This document shows positions 30,524-39,687 of a DNA stretch of 64,000 nt, piece by piece. The position numbers and the translations under genes are program-made. The notes under the pieces are model-generated. The model searched no databases. It was not told the DNA's origin and worked only from the letters and a program-made list of their open reading frames with translations. The stretch lies in contig CAZNDO010000007.1 in NCBI GenBank assembly GCA_964571855.1, forward strand, positions 62,001-126,000, written 5' to 3'. Each line of letters starts with the position of its first letter. The first letter of the stretch is position 1. The DNA is from CAYYFX01 sp964571855 (GTDB taxonomy: Bacteria; ARS69).

Positions 30524-31213
30524 TCAGCTCCGGGGCGCGCCGCCGGCCGGCGTGCGCGCCGGTGCGGGGCGGGACGGCTTCCCGGGCGCGGGACCGAGGA
30601 GGATCGCGCGCAGGACCTCCTCGGAGAATCGGGGGAAGCCGGGGCGCGCCGAGAGCTCCGCGGCCAGCGCCGGCAGGATCTGCTCCACGGCTTCCCGTCC
30701 GCGTCCGGCGGTCATCACGGACACGGGCAGGCGGCCGCCCAGGTCCGGTCGAGGGAGGAAGGGCCACGCCATGCGCAACCAGACCTCCACCACGGCATGC
30801 GCGTCCGGCACCTCGCCGCGCTTCTCCTCCAGCGGCCGGGCCAGCGCGCCCGGGTTCGCGAGCGCGTGCCCCAACGGGAACACGCGCGTCTCGTCCGGGG
30901 TGAAGGCGCCCGCGCCCAGTTCCCGCACGCGGGAACAGAGCGCCGCCATCCGCTCCTCCGAGAACGCGTCCAGCAGGATGCCGTCGTCGTGGACGGTGAC
31001 GAGGCCCAGCGGGAAGGCGAGCGCGTCCGACTCGTCGTCGAAGCGGATCCACTCCGCGCGGCCGCGGTGGCGGCGGAACGCACCGCGGAACAGCGGACTG
31101 GCCTCCAGCCGCTCCGCGAACCCGCCCGGCTCCGCCACGAACGACTGCGACTGGTGCCAGGCCACGACATCCGGATCGAGACGGAGGGCATCGCCCGGGG
31201 CGCGCCGCCGCAT
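30524..31213 (-). CDS. protein of unknown function
   Basis: 229 residues, soluble, with no signal sequence and no domain I recognise. It begins with a basic patch and continues DVVAWHQSQSFVAEPGGF. A proline/alanine-rich tail follows AILLGPAPGKP. ATG 31213 is well supported by agggaggg just upstream. It precedes the membrane phosphodiesterase gene by about 35 bases on the same strand, so an accessory role there is possible but unsupported by motifs. Confidence 0.6.
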   Translation of the reverse strand: MRRRAPGDALRLDPDVVAWHQSQSFVAEPGGFAERLEASPLFRGAFRRHRGRAEWIRFDDESDALAFPLGLVTVHDDGILLDAFSEERMAALCSRVRELGAGAFTPDETRVFPLGHALANPGALARPLEEKRGEVPDAHAVVEVWLRMAWPFLPRPDLGGRLPVSVMTAGRGREAVEQILPALAAELSARPGFPRFSEEVLRAILLGPAPGKPSRPAPARTPAGGAPRS

Positions 31214-31286
31214 CCTTCCCTCCCTGTGGGTTGCCGCGGCGCGGGGCCGCGGCAACCGCAAGCCTAGGCGGGTGGTGCGAGGGCGG

Positions 31287-32345
31287 TCAATGATCGATCG
31301 CCACGCGATGCGCGTCCGCGAGGAACGCCGCCAGCAGATCCACCGCCGCCTGCACGTCCTTCACGTGGCACATCTCCGTGACCGAGTGGACGTACCGCGT
31401 GGGGATGGAGATGCACCCCGACGGCGCGCCGCCGCCGGCGCGCTGGATGGCCGCGGTGTCCGTGCCGCCCTTCGTGAGCACCTCCATCTGGAACGGGATC
31501 TTCCGCTTCACGGCGCATGCGCGCAGCGCGTCCACGACGCGCGGGTCGCAGATCACGCTGGAGTCCATCACCTTGATGGCGGCGCCCTTGCCGAGGGACG
31601 TGACCACGTCCGCGCCCTCGCCGCCGGGCACGTCGTTCGCGAGCGTGACGTCCAGCGCGATGCCCAGGTCCGGGCGCAGGTGCTCGGCCGCCACCTCGGC
31701 GCCGCGGATGCCCACCTCCTCCTGCACGGTGGCCACCGCCAGCACCTCGACGTCGTGCGCGCGCAGCTTGCGCACCGCCTCGATCATGACGAACACGCCG
31801 ACGCGGTCGTCCAGCGCCTTCGTGCAGAAGACGTCCCCCATGCGGAGGAAGTCCCGCTCGCGCGTGATCAGGTCCCCCACGGAGACGAGCTTCTCCACCT
31901 TCGCCTTCGGCAGCCCGAGGTCGATGAAGAAGGACTCCAGCTTCGGCATCTTCGCGCGCTCCTCGTCCGACATGATGTGGAACGGCTTCGTGCCGACCAC
32001 GCCCGGGACGTCCTCCTTGCCGTGGACCACGACGCGCTGCGTGGACAGCGTCTTTGGATCGAAGCCGCCGAGGCTGGAGAATCGCAGGAAGCCGCGCTCG
32101 TCGATGTGCGTGACGATCAGCCCGATCTCGTCCATGTGCGCGGACAGCATCACGCGGCGGGGCTTCCCGCCGCGACGGGACCGCGCCCCGCGCGGGGAAC
32201 GCGTGGCGATCACGCTGCCCATGCGGTCCGTTTCCACGTGGTCGCACAGCGGAGCCAGCTCGCGCAGGACGATGCGGCGGACGCGGTCCTCGCGGCTCGG
32301 CGGGCCCGACGTCCCGCAGAGCTCGGTCAAGAGCTTCACGTTCAT
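31287..32345 (-). CDS. M42-family aminopeptidase
   Basis: 352 residues. M42 enzymes are large self-compartmentalising metallo-aminopeptidases related to glutamyl aminopeptidase. Metal-binding residues are seen in VMLSAHMDEIGLIV, in CTKALDDRVGVFV and in ATVQEEVGIRGAE (catalytic Glu pair). The late TRYVHSVTEM supplies the final histidine. It begins MNVKLLTELCGTSGPPSRED, as usual for the family. It probably finishes cytosolic peptide breakdown. Confidence 0.9.
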   Translation of the reverse strand: MNVKLLTELCGTSGPPSREDRVRRIVLRELAPLCDHVETDRMGSVIATRSPRGARSRRGGKPRRVMLSAHMDEIGLIVTHIDERGFLRFSSLGGFDPKTLSTQRVVVHGKEDVPGVVGTKPFHIMSDEERAKMPKLESFFIDLGLPKAKVEKLVSVGDLITRERDFLRMGDVFCTKALDDRVGVFVMIEAVRKLRAHDVEVLAVATVQEEVGIRGAEVAAEHLRPDLGIALDVTLANDVPGGEGADVVTSLGKGAAIKVMDSSVICDPRVVDALRACAVKRKIPFQMEVLTKGGTDTAAIQRAGGGAPSGCISIPTRYVHSVTEMCHVKDVQAAVDLLAAFLADAHRVAIDH

Positions 32346-32475
32346 GGCTTCCCCCGGGGAGGCGGGCCGGGACGGTCCGGACCCGCGTGTCGCCAGGGTA
32401 TCCGGAGGTCGCGGGGCCGCCCAGGGGCGGTGGGCCGGAAGCCCGCGCGCCCGGGGCGGGCGCGGGCGGGGCGGG

Positions 32476-34416
32476 TCAGTTCGGGACCGGGAACTCGGCG
32501 GCGGGACGCTCGTAGGTGGCCACCATGCCGGGCACGCGTCGCGCGATCGAGGGGTCCAGGGCCTCCGCGATCACGTCCCCGTGGAGATCCGCGGCCAGAT
32601 CCAGCCCGTTCAGCAGCAGCAGGGTCGGTACCACGTCCAGCAGGGACGCGCCGTCGATGACGCCGCCGCGCGCCACCCCGCCGCCCGCGAGGACGAGCGC
32701 GCCCACGTCGCGCGTCTGCGCGCTCTCCTGCAGCTCCGCGGCCCGCACGATCTCGTCCACCTTGCAGCGGCCGCCCTGGAACAGGAGCGTGTCCTCCAGG
32801 TGCTCGCCCGCGGAGGGATCGATGGTCACCACCACGTTGCCCCAGTCGTCCAGCCGCGCGTCGAAGGGGCGCTGCTCGTTCTCGGACAGCCGGGCGGTCT
32901 CGAAGAGGCGGCGCACGCGCTCGCGGATGTTCTCGTGCCCCGGACGCGGGCGGAGGTACGTGCGCGCGCCGAGGTTCGTGGCCTCCAGCGCGCTCGTGAG
33001 CCGCATGGCCTGGAGCATGGGATCCAGCCGGAGCGTCAACCGCGTGGGCGCGGAGTCCGTGAGCGCCTCGGCGCCGTGATCGGAGACGACCACCACCAGC
33101 CCGTTGGGCCCGGTGTCGCGGAGAATGCGGCCGAGGCAGTCGTCCACGATCCGGTACGCATCGTGGACGCTCTCGCCGTAGCGCGAGATCTCCTCGGACG
33201 TCACGCCGCGGAAGGCGCCCGGCTCGTGGTACTTCCAGAAGTACGACTGCGCCACGTGCACGACGTTCGTGTAGAACGCCGCGAAGTCCACGGGCCGCCG
33301 GCGCCGCATCTCGATGAAGTAGTCCGCGTGCAGCTTCGCCTGCAGCTTGCGCCGCGTGAACAGTTCCGCGGCGCCCAGCGATCGCCCGCGCATCGAGTCG
33401 GCCGCCAGCTCCCGTCCGGCCTCGATGAGCGTGGACATCCGGACGCCCCAGCGGATGCTGAGGAACGCGTAGCGGCAGTAGCGGCCCCAGTTCCGGGGCC
33501 GGCGCGTCTTCTCGCTCTCCGCGAGCTCGCGGATGAAGTTCACCTCGCGCGGGAAGGTCTCGGTGCCGTCGTCCGAGACGGCGGGCACCACGAACCCGTC
33601 CACCCGGGGCGGCGGCCAGGTGACCGGCCACCCGAAGAGCCCCACCTGCCAGCCGCGCTCCTGCAGGATGTCCCAGATCCGGCGCGTGCGCAGGTCCTCC
33701 ACCGTGGCGGAGTAGCCGGTCACGCCGTGCTCGTCGGGCGGACGCCCGGTGGCGAGCGAGGTCCACACCACCTCCGGGATCGTGGGGCGCATGCCTTGCA
33801 GGTCGCCCCAGGAGCCCGAACGGCGGAGCTCCGCGAGGTGCGGCATCCGGCCCCGCTCGATGAGGTCCTCCGCGACCGTCCAGGAGAAGCCCGGCACCGC
33901 GACGACCAGGACGCGGGCCGGCTCCCCGAGACCGCGGCCGCGCTCCGTGCCGCCCCACACGGCGGCGGTGACCGGGAGGGCGAAGAGGAGGGGCCAGGCG
34001 ACGAGGCGGAACCGCTGCGCCGCGTCGCGCACGACCACGATCGCCAGCGCGGACAGCCCCACCGACAACAGCATGGCGCCGCCGTAGCGGACGGCCTCCG
34101 CGTCGGAGAAGATGCCGAGGTACGGCGGCAGCAGGGCCAGCGTGGTCAGGAACACGACGAACCCCGTGAGGGACGCCCAAAGCAACTCCTGGGCGCGCAC
34201 GGGATCCTCGGACGAGCCGGCCCGGGACAGCCGCGCGATCGGGGGTCCGAGCAGGATGGCGGCCACGAGACCGGCGAGCACGGGCGCGGCCACGAGCAGG
34301 ACCAGCCCCAGGGACAGGTCGTCCACGAAGCGCGGGTTGAGGCATAGCGCAGCGGCGGACGTCACGGAGGTGACGAACAGCGCGGCGGCGATCCCGGTGC
34401 GGGCGGTCTTCAGCAT
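32476..34416 (-). CDS. sulfatase-like membrane protein lacking the first metal Asp
   Basis: 646 residues with 4-5 membrane segments in residues 8-152, then an alkaline-phosphatase-superfamily domain. The nucleophile region EVVWTSLATGRPPDEHG (Thr219) and the metal motif VVVVSDHGAEAL are kept. However, the opening motif reads VVAVPGFSW, with proline where relatives have the metal-binding Asp of a DG motif. The enzyme may use an altered site or be a binding protein. The C terminus ATYERPAAEFPVPN lacks the LRALGYIR tail of its two paralogues. Role unknown. Confidence 0.7.
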   Translation of the reverse strand: MLKTARTGIAAALFVTSVTSAAALCLNPRFVDDLSLGLVLLVAAPVLAGLVAAILLGPPIARLSRAGSSEDPVRAQELLWASLTGFVVFLTTLALLPPYLGIFSDAEAVRYGGAMLLSVGLSALAIVVVRDAAQRFRLVAWPLLFALPVTAAVWGGTERGRGLGEPARVLVVAVPGFSWTVAEDLIERGRMPHLAELRRSGSWGDLQGMRPTIPEVVWTSLATGRPPDEHGVTGYSATVEDLRTRRIWDILQERGWQVGLFGWPVTWPPPRVDGFVVPAVSDDGTETFPREVNFIRELAESEKTRRPRNWGRYCRYAFLSIRWGVRMSTLIEAGRELAADSMRGRSLGAAELFTRRKLQAKLHADYFIEMRRRRPVDFAAFYTNVVHVAQSYFWKYHEPGAFRGVTSEEISRYGESVHDAYRIVDDCLGRILRDTGPNGLVVVVSDHGAEALTDSAPTRLTLRLDPMLQAMRLTSALEATNLGARTYLRPRPGHENIRERVRRLFETARLSENEQRPFDARLDDWGNVVVTIDPSAGEHLEDTLLFQGGRCKVDEIVRAAELQESAQTRDVGALVLAGGGVARGGVIDGASLLDVVPTLLLLNGLDLAADLHGDVIAEALDPSIARRVPGMVATYERPAAEFPVPN

Positions 34417-34560
34417 GTCGGGACGGCGAGCCTTCCGAAGGCGGGGCCAGAAAGGCGTCGCCGGCGGACTCCGTCGCCGGCGGTGACCCAGGGTAGCGAA
34501 TCGCCTTCGGCAGCGTCAAGCCGGCCGCCCGGGCGCCGGCGCCCGGCGCGTCAAGTGCTT

Positions 34561-36276
34561 CTACCGCATGCGGATGGGCTGCCACAGGAGCGAGCCGGAG
34601 CCCACCCGGGACTCCAGCACGGTCCGCCGCGCCCAGGTGACCGCCTCGGCCCGCGCCACCCGTCCCAGGTCCCCGGACAGCAGGATGTCCACGAGGGTCT
34701 GCTCCTTCGGCCAGTGCTCGAACGCGAGCTTCTCCCCCGGGTCCACGGCGGCGGCCTCCCGGAGCGCGGCCACCGCCTCCTGGAAGCCGCCCAGGTCGTC
34801 CACGAGCCCCCGCGCCTGCGCCTGCCGGCCCGTCCAGACCCGGCCGCGCGCGCTCTCGTCCACGTACGCGGGGGAGACGGAGCGCGCTTCCGCGATGTCC
34901 TCGATCCAGGACCGGTAGAACGCCCAGTGCTCCTCCGCGACCAGTTCGCGCTCCTCCATGCTCCAGTCATGCAGCTCGGAGAAGAGGAACGCGTGCGGCG
35001 CGAACTGCACGTCGTCGAACGACACGCCGAGCTTCTCCCAGAAGCCGCGCATGTTGAGCTTGCCGGTGATGGACCCGATCGACCCCGTGATCCCGCTCCC
35101 CGGGCAGACGATCCGGTTCGCCGGATGGCTGATCATGTAGCCGCCGGACGCGGCGACATCCGCCACGGAGACGACGACGGGCTTCTCCTGCCGCGCCCGC
35201 GCCACCGCGCGCGCGATGCGTTGCGATCCGTCCGTCGCGCCGCCGGACGAGTCCCAGCGCAGGAGGATGGCGTCCACGCCGCGATCCTCGCGCGCCCGGT
35301 CCAGGTCCTCGATCACGCGATCGGGCCCCATCACGATGCCCCAGGCGGGGTCGTAGCGGTCCTCCCCGTCCGAGGCGATGAACCCCTGGCCGTGCACCAC
35401 GGCCACGCGCGTGCGGCCCGCCAGACCGAGCGCCGCGCGGTCCACGTCCGCATAGTCCTGCGAGGAGATCGTGAGCAGGGTCGCCTGCGGTCCGCGGAGC
35501 CGGTCCTCCACCTCGTCCCAGTACGCCAGCGCGTCCACCAGCCCCTCGTCCACGGCCGCCTCCGCGCCGAGGATCGCGCGCGCGCGGAGCGAGTCCAGCC
35601 GCGCGGCGTCCAGGCCGCGGCTCGCCGCGAACGTGGAGTCCCACGCCGCGGCGACGTCGTCGACGAGCCACTGCAGGTTCTCCAGCGCCTCGGCGGACGA
35701 CTCCCGCTCGGTGAAGAACTCCGCCGCGGTCTTGTACTCGTCGATCGCGTGGAAGTTGTCGTGCACGTCCAGCTTCTCGAGCGTCCCCTTCACGTGCTCG
35801 ATCGTGGCGCCGCGCCCGAGCACGTACACGCGGCCGTCCGGGAAGAGGAACGTGGTGTCGCACGCGCTCGCCAGGTACAGGCCCGTGTCGTCCAGCTCCT
35901 GCGCCCACGCGTACGTGGGCTTGCCGGCTTCGCGCACGCCGGCCAGCCCCGCGCGGATCTCGTCCAGCTTGCCGGTGCCGGCGGCGAAGGGCTCGATGCG
36001 GAGGATCACGCCCTCGATGCGCTCGTCGACCGCGGCCTTCTCCAGGTTCTCCGTGATCTCCATGAGGCACGGGGGCGGCTGGTCCAGCAGGTCCCGGACG
36101 GTGGTGGGGCCGTAGTACTCCAGCAGCTCGCCGGACAGCCGCACGACGAGCCACGAGTCCGGTCGCGGCCCCTGGTGCTGCAGCAGCGCCATCGCCACCA
36201 GCGCCACGACCGGCAGCATCGTCAGGAACAGGATCGCGGCGATGACCGCGAAGAACGTCCGCAGGAAGTCCAGCAT
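34561..36276 (-). CDS. sppA: signal peptide peptidase SppA, long form
   Basis: 571 residues, the double-domain SppA of the E. coli type. An N-terminal membrane anchor (residues 7-32) is followed by two S49 protease domains. The catalytic lysine lies in the first domain (DEYKTAAEFF, Lys182) and the serine in the second (VAASGGYMIS, Ser377), as in the known Lys-Ser dyad. GSITGSIGSITGK-like glycine loops follow. It degrades leftover signal peptides in the inner membrane. Confidence 0.9.
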   Translation of the reverse strand: MLDFLRTFFAVIAAILFLTMLPVVALVAMALLQHQGPRPDSWLVVRLSGELLEYYGPTTVRDLLDQPPPCLMEITENLEKAAVDERIEGVILRIEPFAAGTGKLDEIRAGLAGVREAGKPTYAWAQELDDTGLYLASACDTTFLFPDGRVYVLGRGATIEHVKGTLEKLDVHDNFHAIDEYKTAAEFFTERESSAEALENLQWLVDDVAAAWDSTFAASRGLDAARLDSLRARAILGAEAAVDEGLVDALAYWDEVEDRLRGPQATLLTISSQDYADVDRAALGLAGRTRVAVVHGQGFIASDGEDRYDPAWGIVMGPDRVIEDLDRAREDRGVDAILLRWDSSGGATDGSQRIARAVARARQEKPVVVSVADVAASGGYMISHPANRIVCPGSGITGSIGSITGKLNMRGFWEKLGVSFDDVQFAPHAFLFSELHDWSMEERELVAEEHWAFYRSWIEDIAEARSVSPAYVDESARGRVWTGRQAQARGLVDDLGGFQEAVAALREAAAVDPGEKLAFEHWPKEQTLVDILLSGDLGRVARAEAVTWARRTVLESRVGSGSLLWQPIRMR

Positions 36277-36309
36277 GCCCGTCCTTTCCCGGAGCGCGGC
36301 CGGGTCCGC

Positions 36310-37323
36310 TCAGGCCACGTCCGGCACGTCCGTGGTCCCGAAGTGCAGCAGGTGGACCGCGGCGCCCTCGCCGCGGAAGCGCAGATCCAGGTGGTGGATC
36401 CCGAAGTCCGGCCCGGAGAGTAATTCGTACAGGCCGCCGCGGTCGATGAGCAGGGAGGCGCTCGTCCCGTCCGCGGACCGCTCCACGTCCGCCCCCGCCG
36501 TCCGCTCGTCCGGCGGCTCGCCGTCCAGGGTGATCTCCACGTCGACGGGCTCGCCGTCGGGGTCGGCCCGCGAGAACACGGCGCGGGCCGAGGCCCCCTC
36601 GAACACCACGGAGAGCCCGCAGTCCGCCCCGATCGTGACGATCCGCTCGCGCCCCAGCGTCCACCGGCCGCGCGGATAGGCCACGCCTTCGCCCCGCAGC
36701 TCCGGCGGCTCGGGGTACTCGCGCTCGGTACCCTCCGGGTCGCCCTCGCCCGGCGGCCCGAAGCCCGCGCCGCGCGTGCCGAACCGGATCTCCGGCGTCG
36801 GCCGCCAGCGGAGCCGCCGCCGGCCGACCGGCGGGGAGGGCGCGCCCAGCGGCGCGGGCAGCGCGGGCGCGGGCTGCCGCTCGGAGAGCAGCGAGCGCAG
36901 CGCGCGCTCCAGCAGCTCCGGGTCCCCCGGCCCCTGGTCCCAGGCGCGGACGAAGCCCGCGCCGTCCACGACCACGCGCGCGGGGAGATCCGCCAGCCCG
37001 TAGGCGCGGAACACCTCGAAGCCGTGGTCCAGGGCCACCGGGTAGGGGATGCCGAGCCGCCACATCTCGCGGCGGGCCGTCTCCACCGGGCGCTCGAAGT
37101 CGTACGCGGGGACGTGCACTCCGATCACGGAGAGGCCGGCGTCGCGGTAGTGCTCCGCCAGCTCCCGCAGCCGCGGCAGCTCCGCGAGGCCCGCGGGATC
37201 GCCGAGCGAGAAGAAGTCCAGGAGCAGCGTGCGGCCGCGCTCCGGCATCTCCTCCACGGCGCCGGCCCAGTCCACGGGCTCGATCCCCGGCGCGCGCGTG
37301 CGGCCCCGTCTCACCAGGTACAA
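36310..37323 (-). CDS. redoxin-like protein without catalytic cysteines, DipZ-type C-terminal domain
   Basis: 337 residues. Residues 30-145 follow a TlpA/AhpC-like thioredoxin fold (LLLDFFSLGDPAGLAELPRL, then SVIGVHVPAYDFERP and LADLPARVVVDGAG), but the CxxC expected after the first strand is replaced by SLGDPAG. Residues 205-335 resemble the beta-sandwich at the C terminus of DipZ-type proteins (PRGRWTLGRERIV ... GLYELLSG ... VHLLHFG). The only cysteine is in GADCG. It cannot act as a dithiol redoxin and may be a binding protein. The start is TTG 37323, or the GTG three codons on. Confidence 0.6.
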   Translation of the reverse strand: MYLVRRGRTRAPGIEPVDWAGAVEEMPERGRTLLLDFFSLGDPAGLAELPRLRELAEHYRDAGLSVIGVHVPAYDFERPVETARREMWRLGIPYPVALDHGFEVFRAYGLADLPARVVVDGAGFVRAWDQGPGDPELLERALRSLLSERQPAPALPAPLGAPSPPVGRRRLRWRPTPEIRFGTRGAGFGPPGEGDPEGTEREYPEPPELRGEGVAYPRGRWTLGRERIVTIGADCGLSVVFEGASARAVFSRADPDGEPVDVEITLDGEPPDERTAGADVERSADGTSASLLIDRGGLYELLSGPDFGIHHLDLRFRGEGAAVHLLHFGTTDVPDVA

Positions 37324-37342
37324 CGCGGTCCCCTCGGGCGCG

Positions 37343-38569
37343 TCACTTCGCCCACGCCCAGCGCCACACCTCCGGCAGCGACGGGCGCTTCCCCGTGATC
37401 AGGATCCCCACGCGGAAGACGCGGGCGGCGCCCGCGAACATGAGCGCGGTGGCGACCACGAGCGTGATCCACGTGGCGGCGATCTCCCACGCGGGCGGCT
37501 CCTTGATCACGAAGCGGAAGAGCATGAGGCTGGGCGTGAGCGGCGGGAAGAAGGACAGCGCGCGCGCCAGCCAGTGGTCCGGGTTCTGCGCGATGGCGAT
37601 GCCCAGCATGACGGGGAGGAGCAGCGTGAGGCTGATGGGCGTGAGGAAGGGCTGCGCCTCGCGCTCGGAGCTCACGAGCGAGCCGATCGTGCCCAGCAGC
37701 GCCGCGAAGAAGAAGTACCCCGGCACGAAGTACAGCGCGAACAGGCCGAACTCCGCCGGGGAGACGGGCAGGGGGCGTCCGAACTGCACGGACAGCAGGA
37801 CCGCGGCCGCCGCCCACGTGCCGAGCAGCGTGAGGCCCACGGCGCCGAGCCCCAGGATCTTGCCCACCATCAGCTCCAGCGGCGTGACGCTGGACACGAG
37901 CACCTCGATCACGCGATTCGCCTTCTCCTCGATCACGGAGCGCAGGAGGATCTGCCCCGTGGGCAGCAGCGCGAAGAACAGCATCATCACCAGGGCGACC
38001 GCGCGCAGGTACACGGACTCGAACTCCGCCTCCTGCCCGCCGTCCCGGCCGATCTTCACCGTCTGCACGTGCGCGCGGGTCAGCAGGGCCTCCACCTGCT
38101 CCGGCGCGAGGCCGAGCGCGGCCGCCTTGCGCTCCGCGAGGATGCGCCCGGCCCGCGCCTCGAGGTCCGAGAGCACCGCGAGGTTCGTGACCGACTCCGC
38201 GCGGTACCGCACCTCGCCCGTGGACTCGAAGTCCGTGTCCAGGAGGATCCAGGCCGTGATCTCGCCGTCGAAGACCTGCCGGTCCAGCTCCGCGGCGCTC
38301 GTGCCGGCCGGCACGACCAGGATCTCCGGCGCGCGCTGCGACTCCGCCTCCCGGGCGCTCTCCGCGAGCCGCGCCCCGTAGGCGCCGGTCCGATCCAGCA
38401 CGGCCACCACGATGCGCTCGTCCGCGACGAGCCGCTGCGAGACGAGCGGGAGCGCGATCATCACGCCGAAGAAGAGCGGCGTGACCACGAGCCCGAAGAG
38501 GAACGACCGTTTGCGCACGCTCTCCACGTACTCGCGGCGGAGCACCGCCAGCACCTTGGCGCCGTTCAC
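37343..38569 (-). CDS. ABC-2 type permease (NatB-like)
   Basis: 408 residues. One N-terminal membrane helix (FLFGLVVTPLFFGVMIALPL), a large extracytoplasmic loop at about 45-175, and five or six C-terminal helices fit the NatB/ABC-2 exporter family. EEKANRVIEVLVSSVTPLEL is the conserved coupling helix region. The GTG start at 38569 overlaps the stop of the ATPase gene (GTGA). Substrate unknown; sodium export is only the name-giving activity. Confidence 0.85.
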   Translation of the reverse strand: MNGAKVLAVLRREYVESVRKRSFLFGLVVTPLFFGVMIALPLVSQRLVADERIVVAVLDRTGAYGARLAESAREAESQRAPEILVVPAGTSAAELDRQVFDGEITAWILLDTDFESTGEVRYRAESVTNLAVLSDLEARAGRILAERKAAALGLAPEQVEALLTRAHVQTVKIGRDGGQEAEFESVYLRAVALVMMLFFALLPTGQILLRSVIEEKANRVIEVLVSSVTPLELMVGKILGLGAVGLTLLGTWAAAAVLLSVQFGRPLPVSPAEFGLFALYFVPGYFFFAALLGTIGSLVSSEREAQPFLTPISLTLLLPVMLGIAIAQNPDHWLARALSFFPPLTPSLMLFRFVIKEPPAWEIAATWITLVVATALMFAGAARVFRVGILITGKRPSLPEVWRWAWAK

Positions 38570-39594
38570 GACGCGCCCCCCGCGGATGCGGCGCGCGTCG
38601 CGGCGTCCGGCGCCGCGGCATCGGCCGCCGCCGGTTCGTCGCCGTCCCCCGACACCAGCCGCACGAAGATGGAGTGCAGGCTGGGCGCGCGGATCTCGAA
38701 TCGCTGCACGCGCGCGGCCAGGGCCACCTCCGCGAGGAACGCCGAGGGATCCTGCCCGGGGGCGAGCCGGACCTCCACGGTGCGGCCCATGTCCCGCGCC
38801 TCGACGACCGCGGGATGGCGCGCCACCGCGGCGGCGTCGCCGGCCGCGTCGATGCGGATCGTGTCCGTGCCCCAGCGGCGCTTCACGTCCTCCAGGCGCC
38901 CGTCCACCAGCGCGCGCCCGCGGTGCACGAGCGTGATGTGGGAGCACAGGCGCTCCACCTCGTCCATCGCGTGCGTGGAGAGGATGATCGTGGTGCCCGC
39001 CCCCGCGAGGTCCAGGATGGTCCGCCGCAGCTGGTCCTGGTTCACCGGGTCCAGCCCGGAGAACGGCTCGTCCAGGACCAGCAGCTCGGGCCCGTGCAGC
39101 ACGGTGGCCGCGAACCCGATCTTCTGCTGGTTGCCCTTGGACAGCTCGGACAGCTTCCGGTCCGCCTTGTCCGCCATGCCCAGCCGCTCGAGCCAGGCCA
39201 GGCCGCGGCGGCGGGCCTCCGCGCGCGCCAGCCCGCGCAGGGAGCCGAAGTACACGAGGTTGTCCAGCACGCGCATCCCCACGTACAGGCCGCGCTCCTC
39301 GGGCAGGTAGCCGATGCGATCCTTCACGTCCGCCGGCGCCGCGCCGAGCACCTCCACCGCGCCCTCGTCCGGGGCCAGGATGCCCATGAGCATGCGGATG
39401 GACGTGGTCTTGCCGGCGCCGTTGGGCCCGAGGAGGCCGTACACCGCGCCCCGCGGCACGGAGAGGTCCAGGTCGTGGACCGCCCGCAGCGCGCCGAACG
39501 CCTTGCCGACGGCGCGGAAGCGCACCGCGTCGGCGCGGGCGTCGCGCACGGGGGCGAGCGGCGGGGCGTGGGGGGGTTCCGGAAGCGACGCCAT
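38566..39594 (-). CDS. ABC transporter ATP-binding protein (NatA-like)
   Basis: 342 residues. Walker A GPNGAGKTT (56-64), signature ELSKGNQQKIGF, Walker B LLVLDEPFSGLD and the H-loop ILSTHAMDEVE are all present. About 100 extra C-terminal residues follow the ATPase core, as in NatA-type ATPases. It is translationally coupled to the ABC-2 permease and should power it. The start ATG 39594 begins MASLPEPPHAP. Confidence 0.92.
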   Translation of the reverse strand: MASLPEPPHAPPLAPVRDARADAVRFRAVGKAFGALRAVHDLDLSVPRGAVYGLLGPNGAGKTTSIRMLMGILAPDEGAVEVLGAAPADVKDRIGYLPEERGLYVGMRVLDNLVYFGSLRGLARAEARRRGLAWLERLGMADKADRKLSELSKGNQQKIGFAATVLHGPELLVLDEPFSGLDPVNQDQLRRTILDLAGAGTTIILSTHAMDEVERLCSHITLVHRGRALVDGRLEDVKRRWGTDTIRIDAAGDAAAVARHPAVVEARDMGRTVEVRLAPGQDPSAFLAEVALAARVQRFEIRAPSLHSIFVRLVSGDGDEPAAADAAAPDAATRAASAGGAS

Positions 39595-39687
39595 GGTCGA
39601 AGGATAGCAGGTCGCCCCGGGGCGGGCGAGGCGCGGCGGGCGCCGGCGCGCTTGCGGCCCCCGACGCGGCGCGGCATCCTCCGCCGG

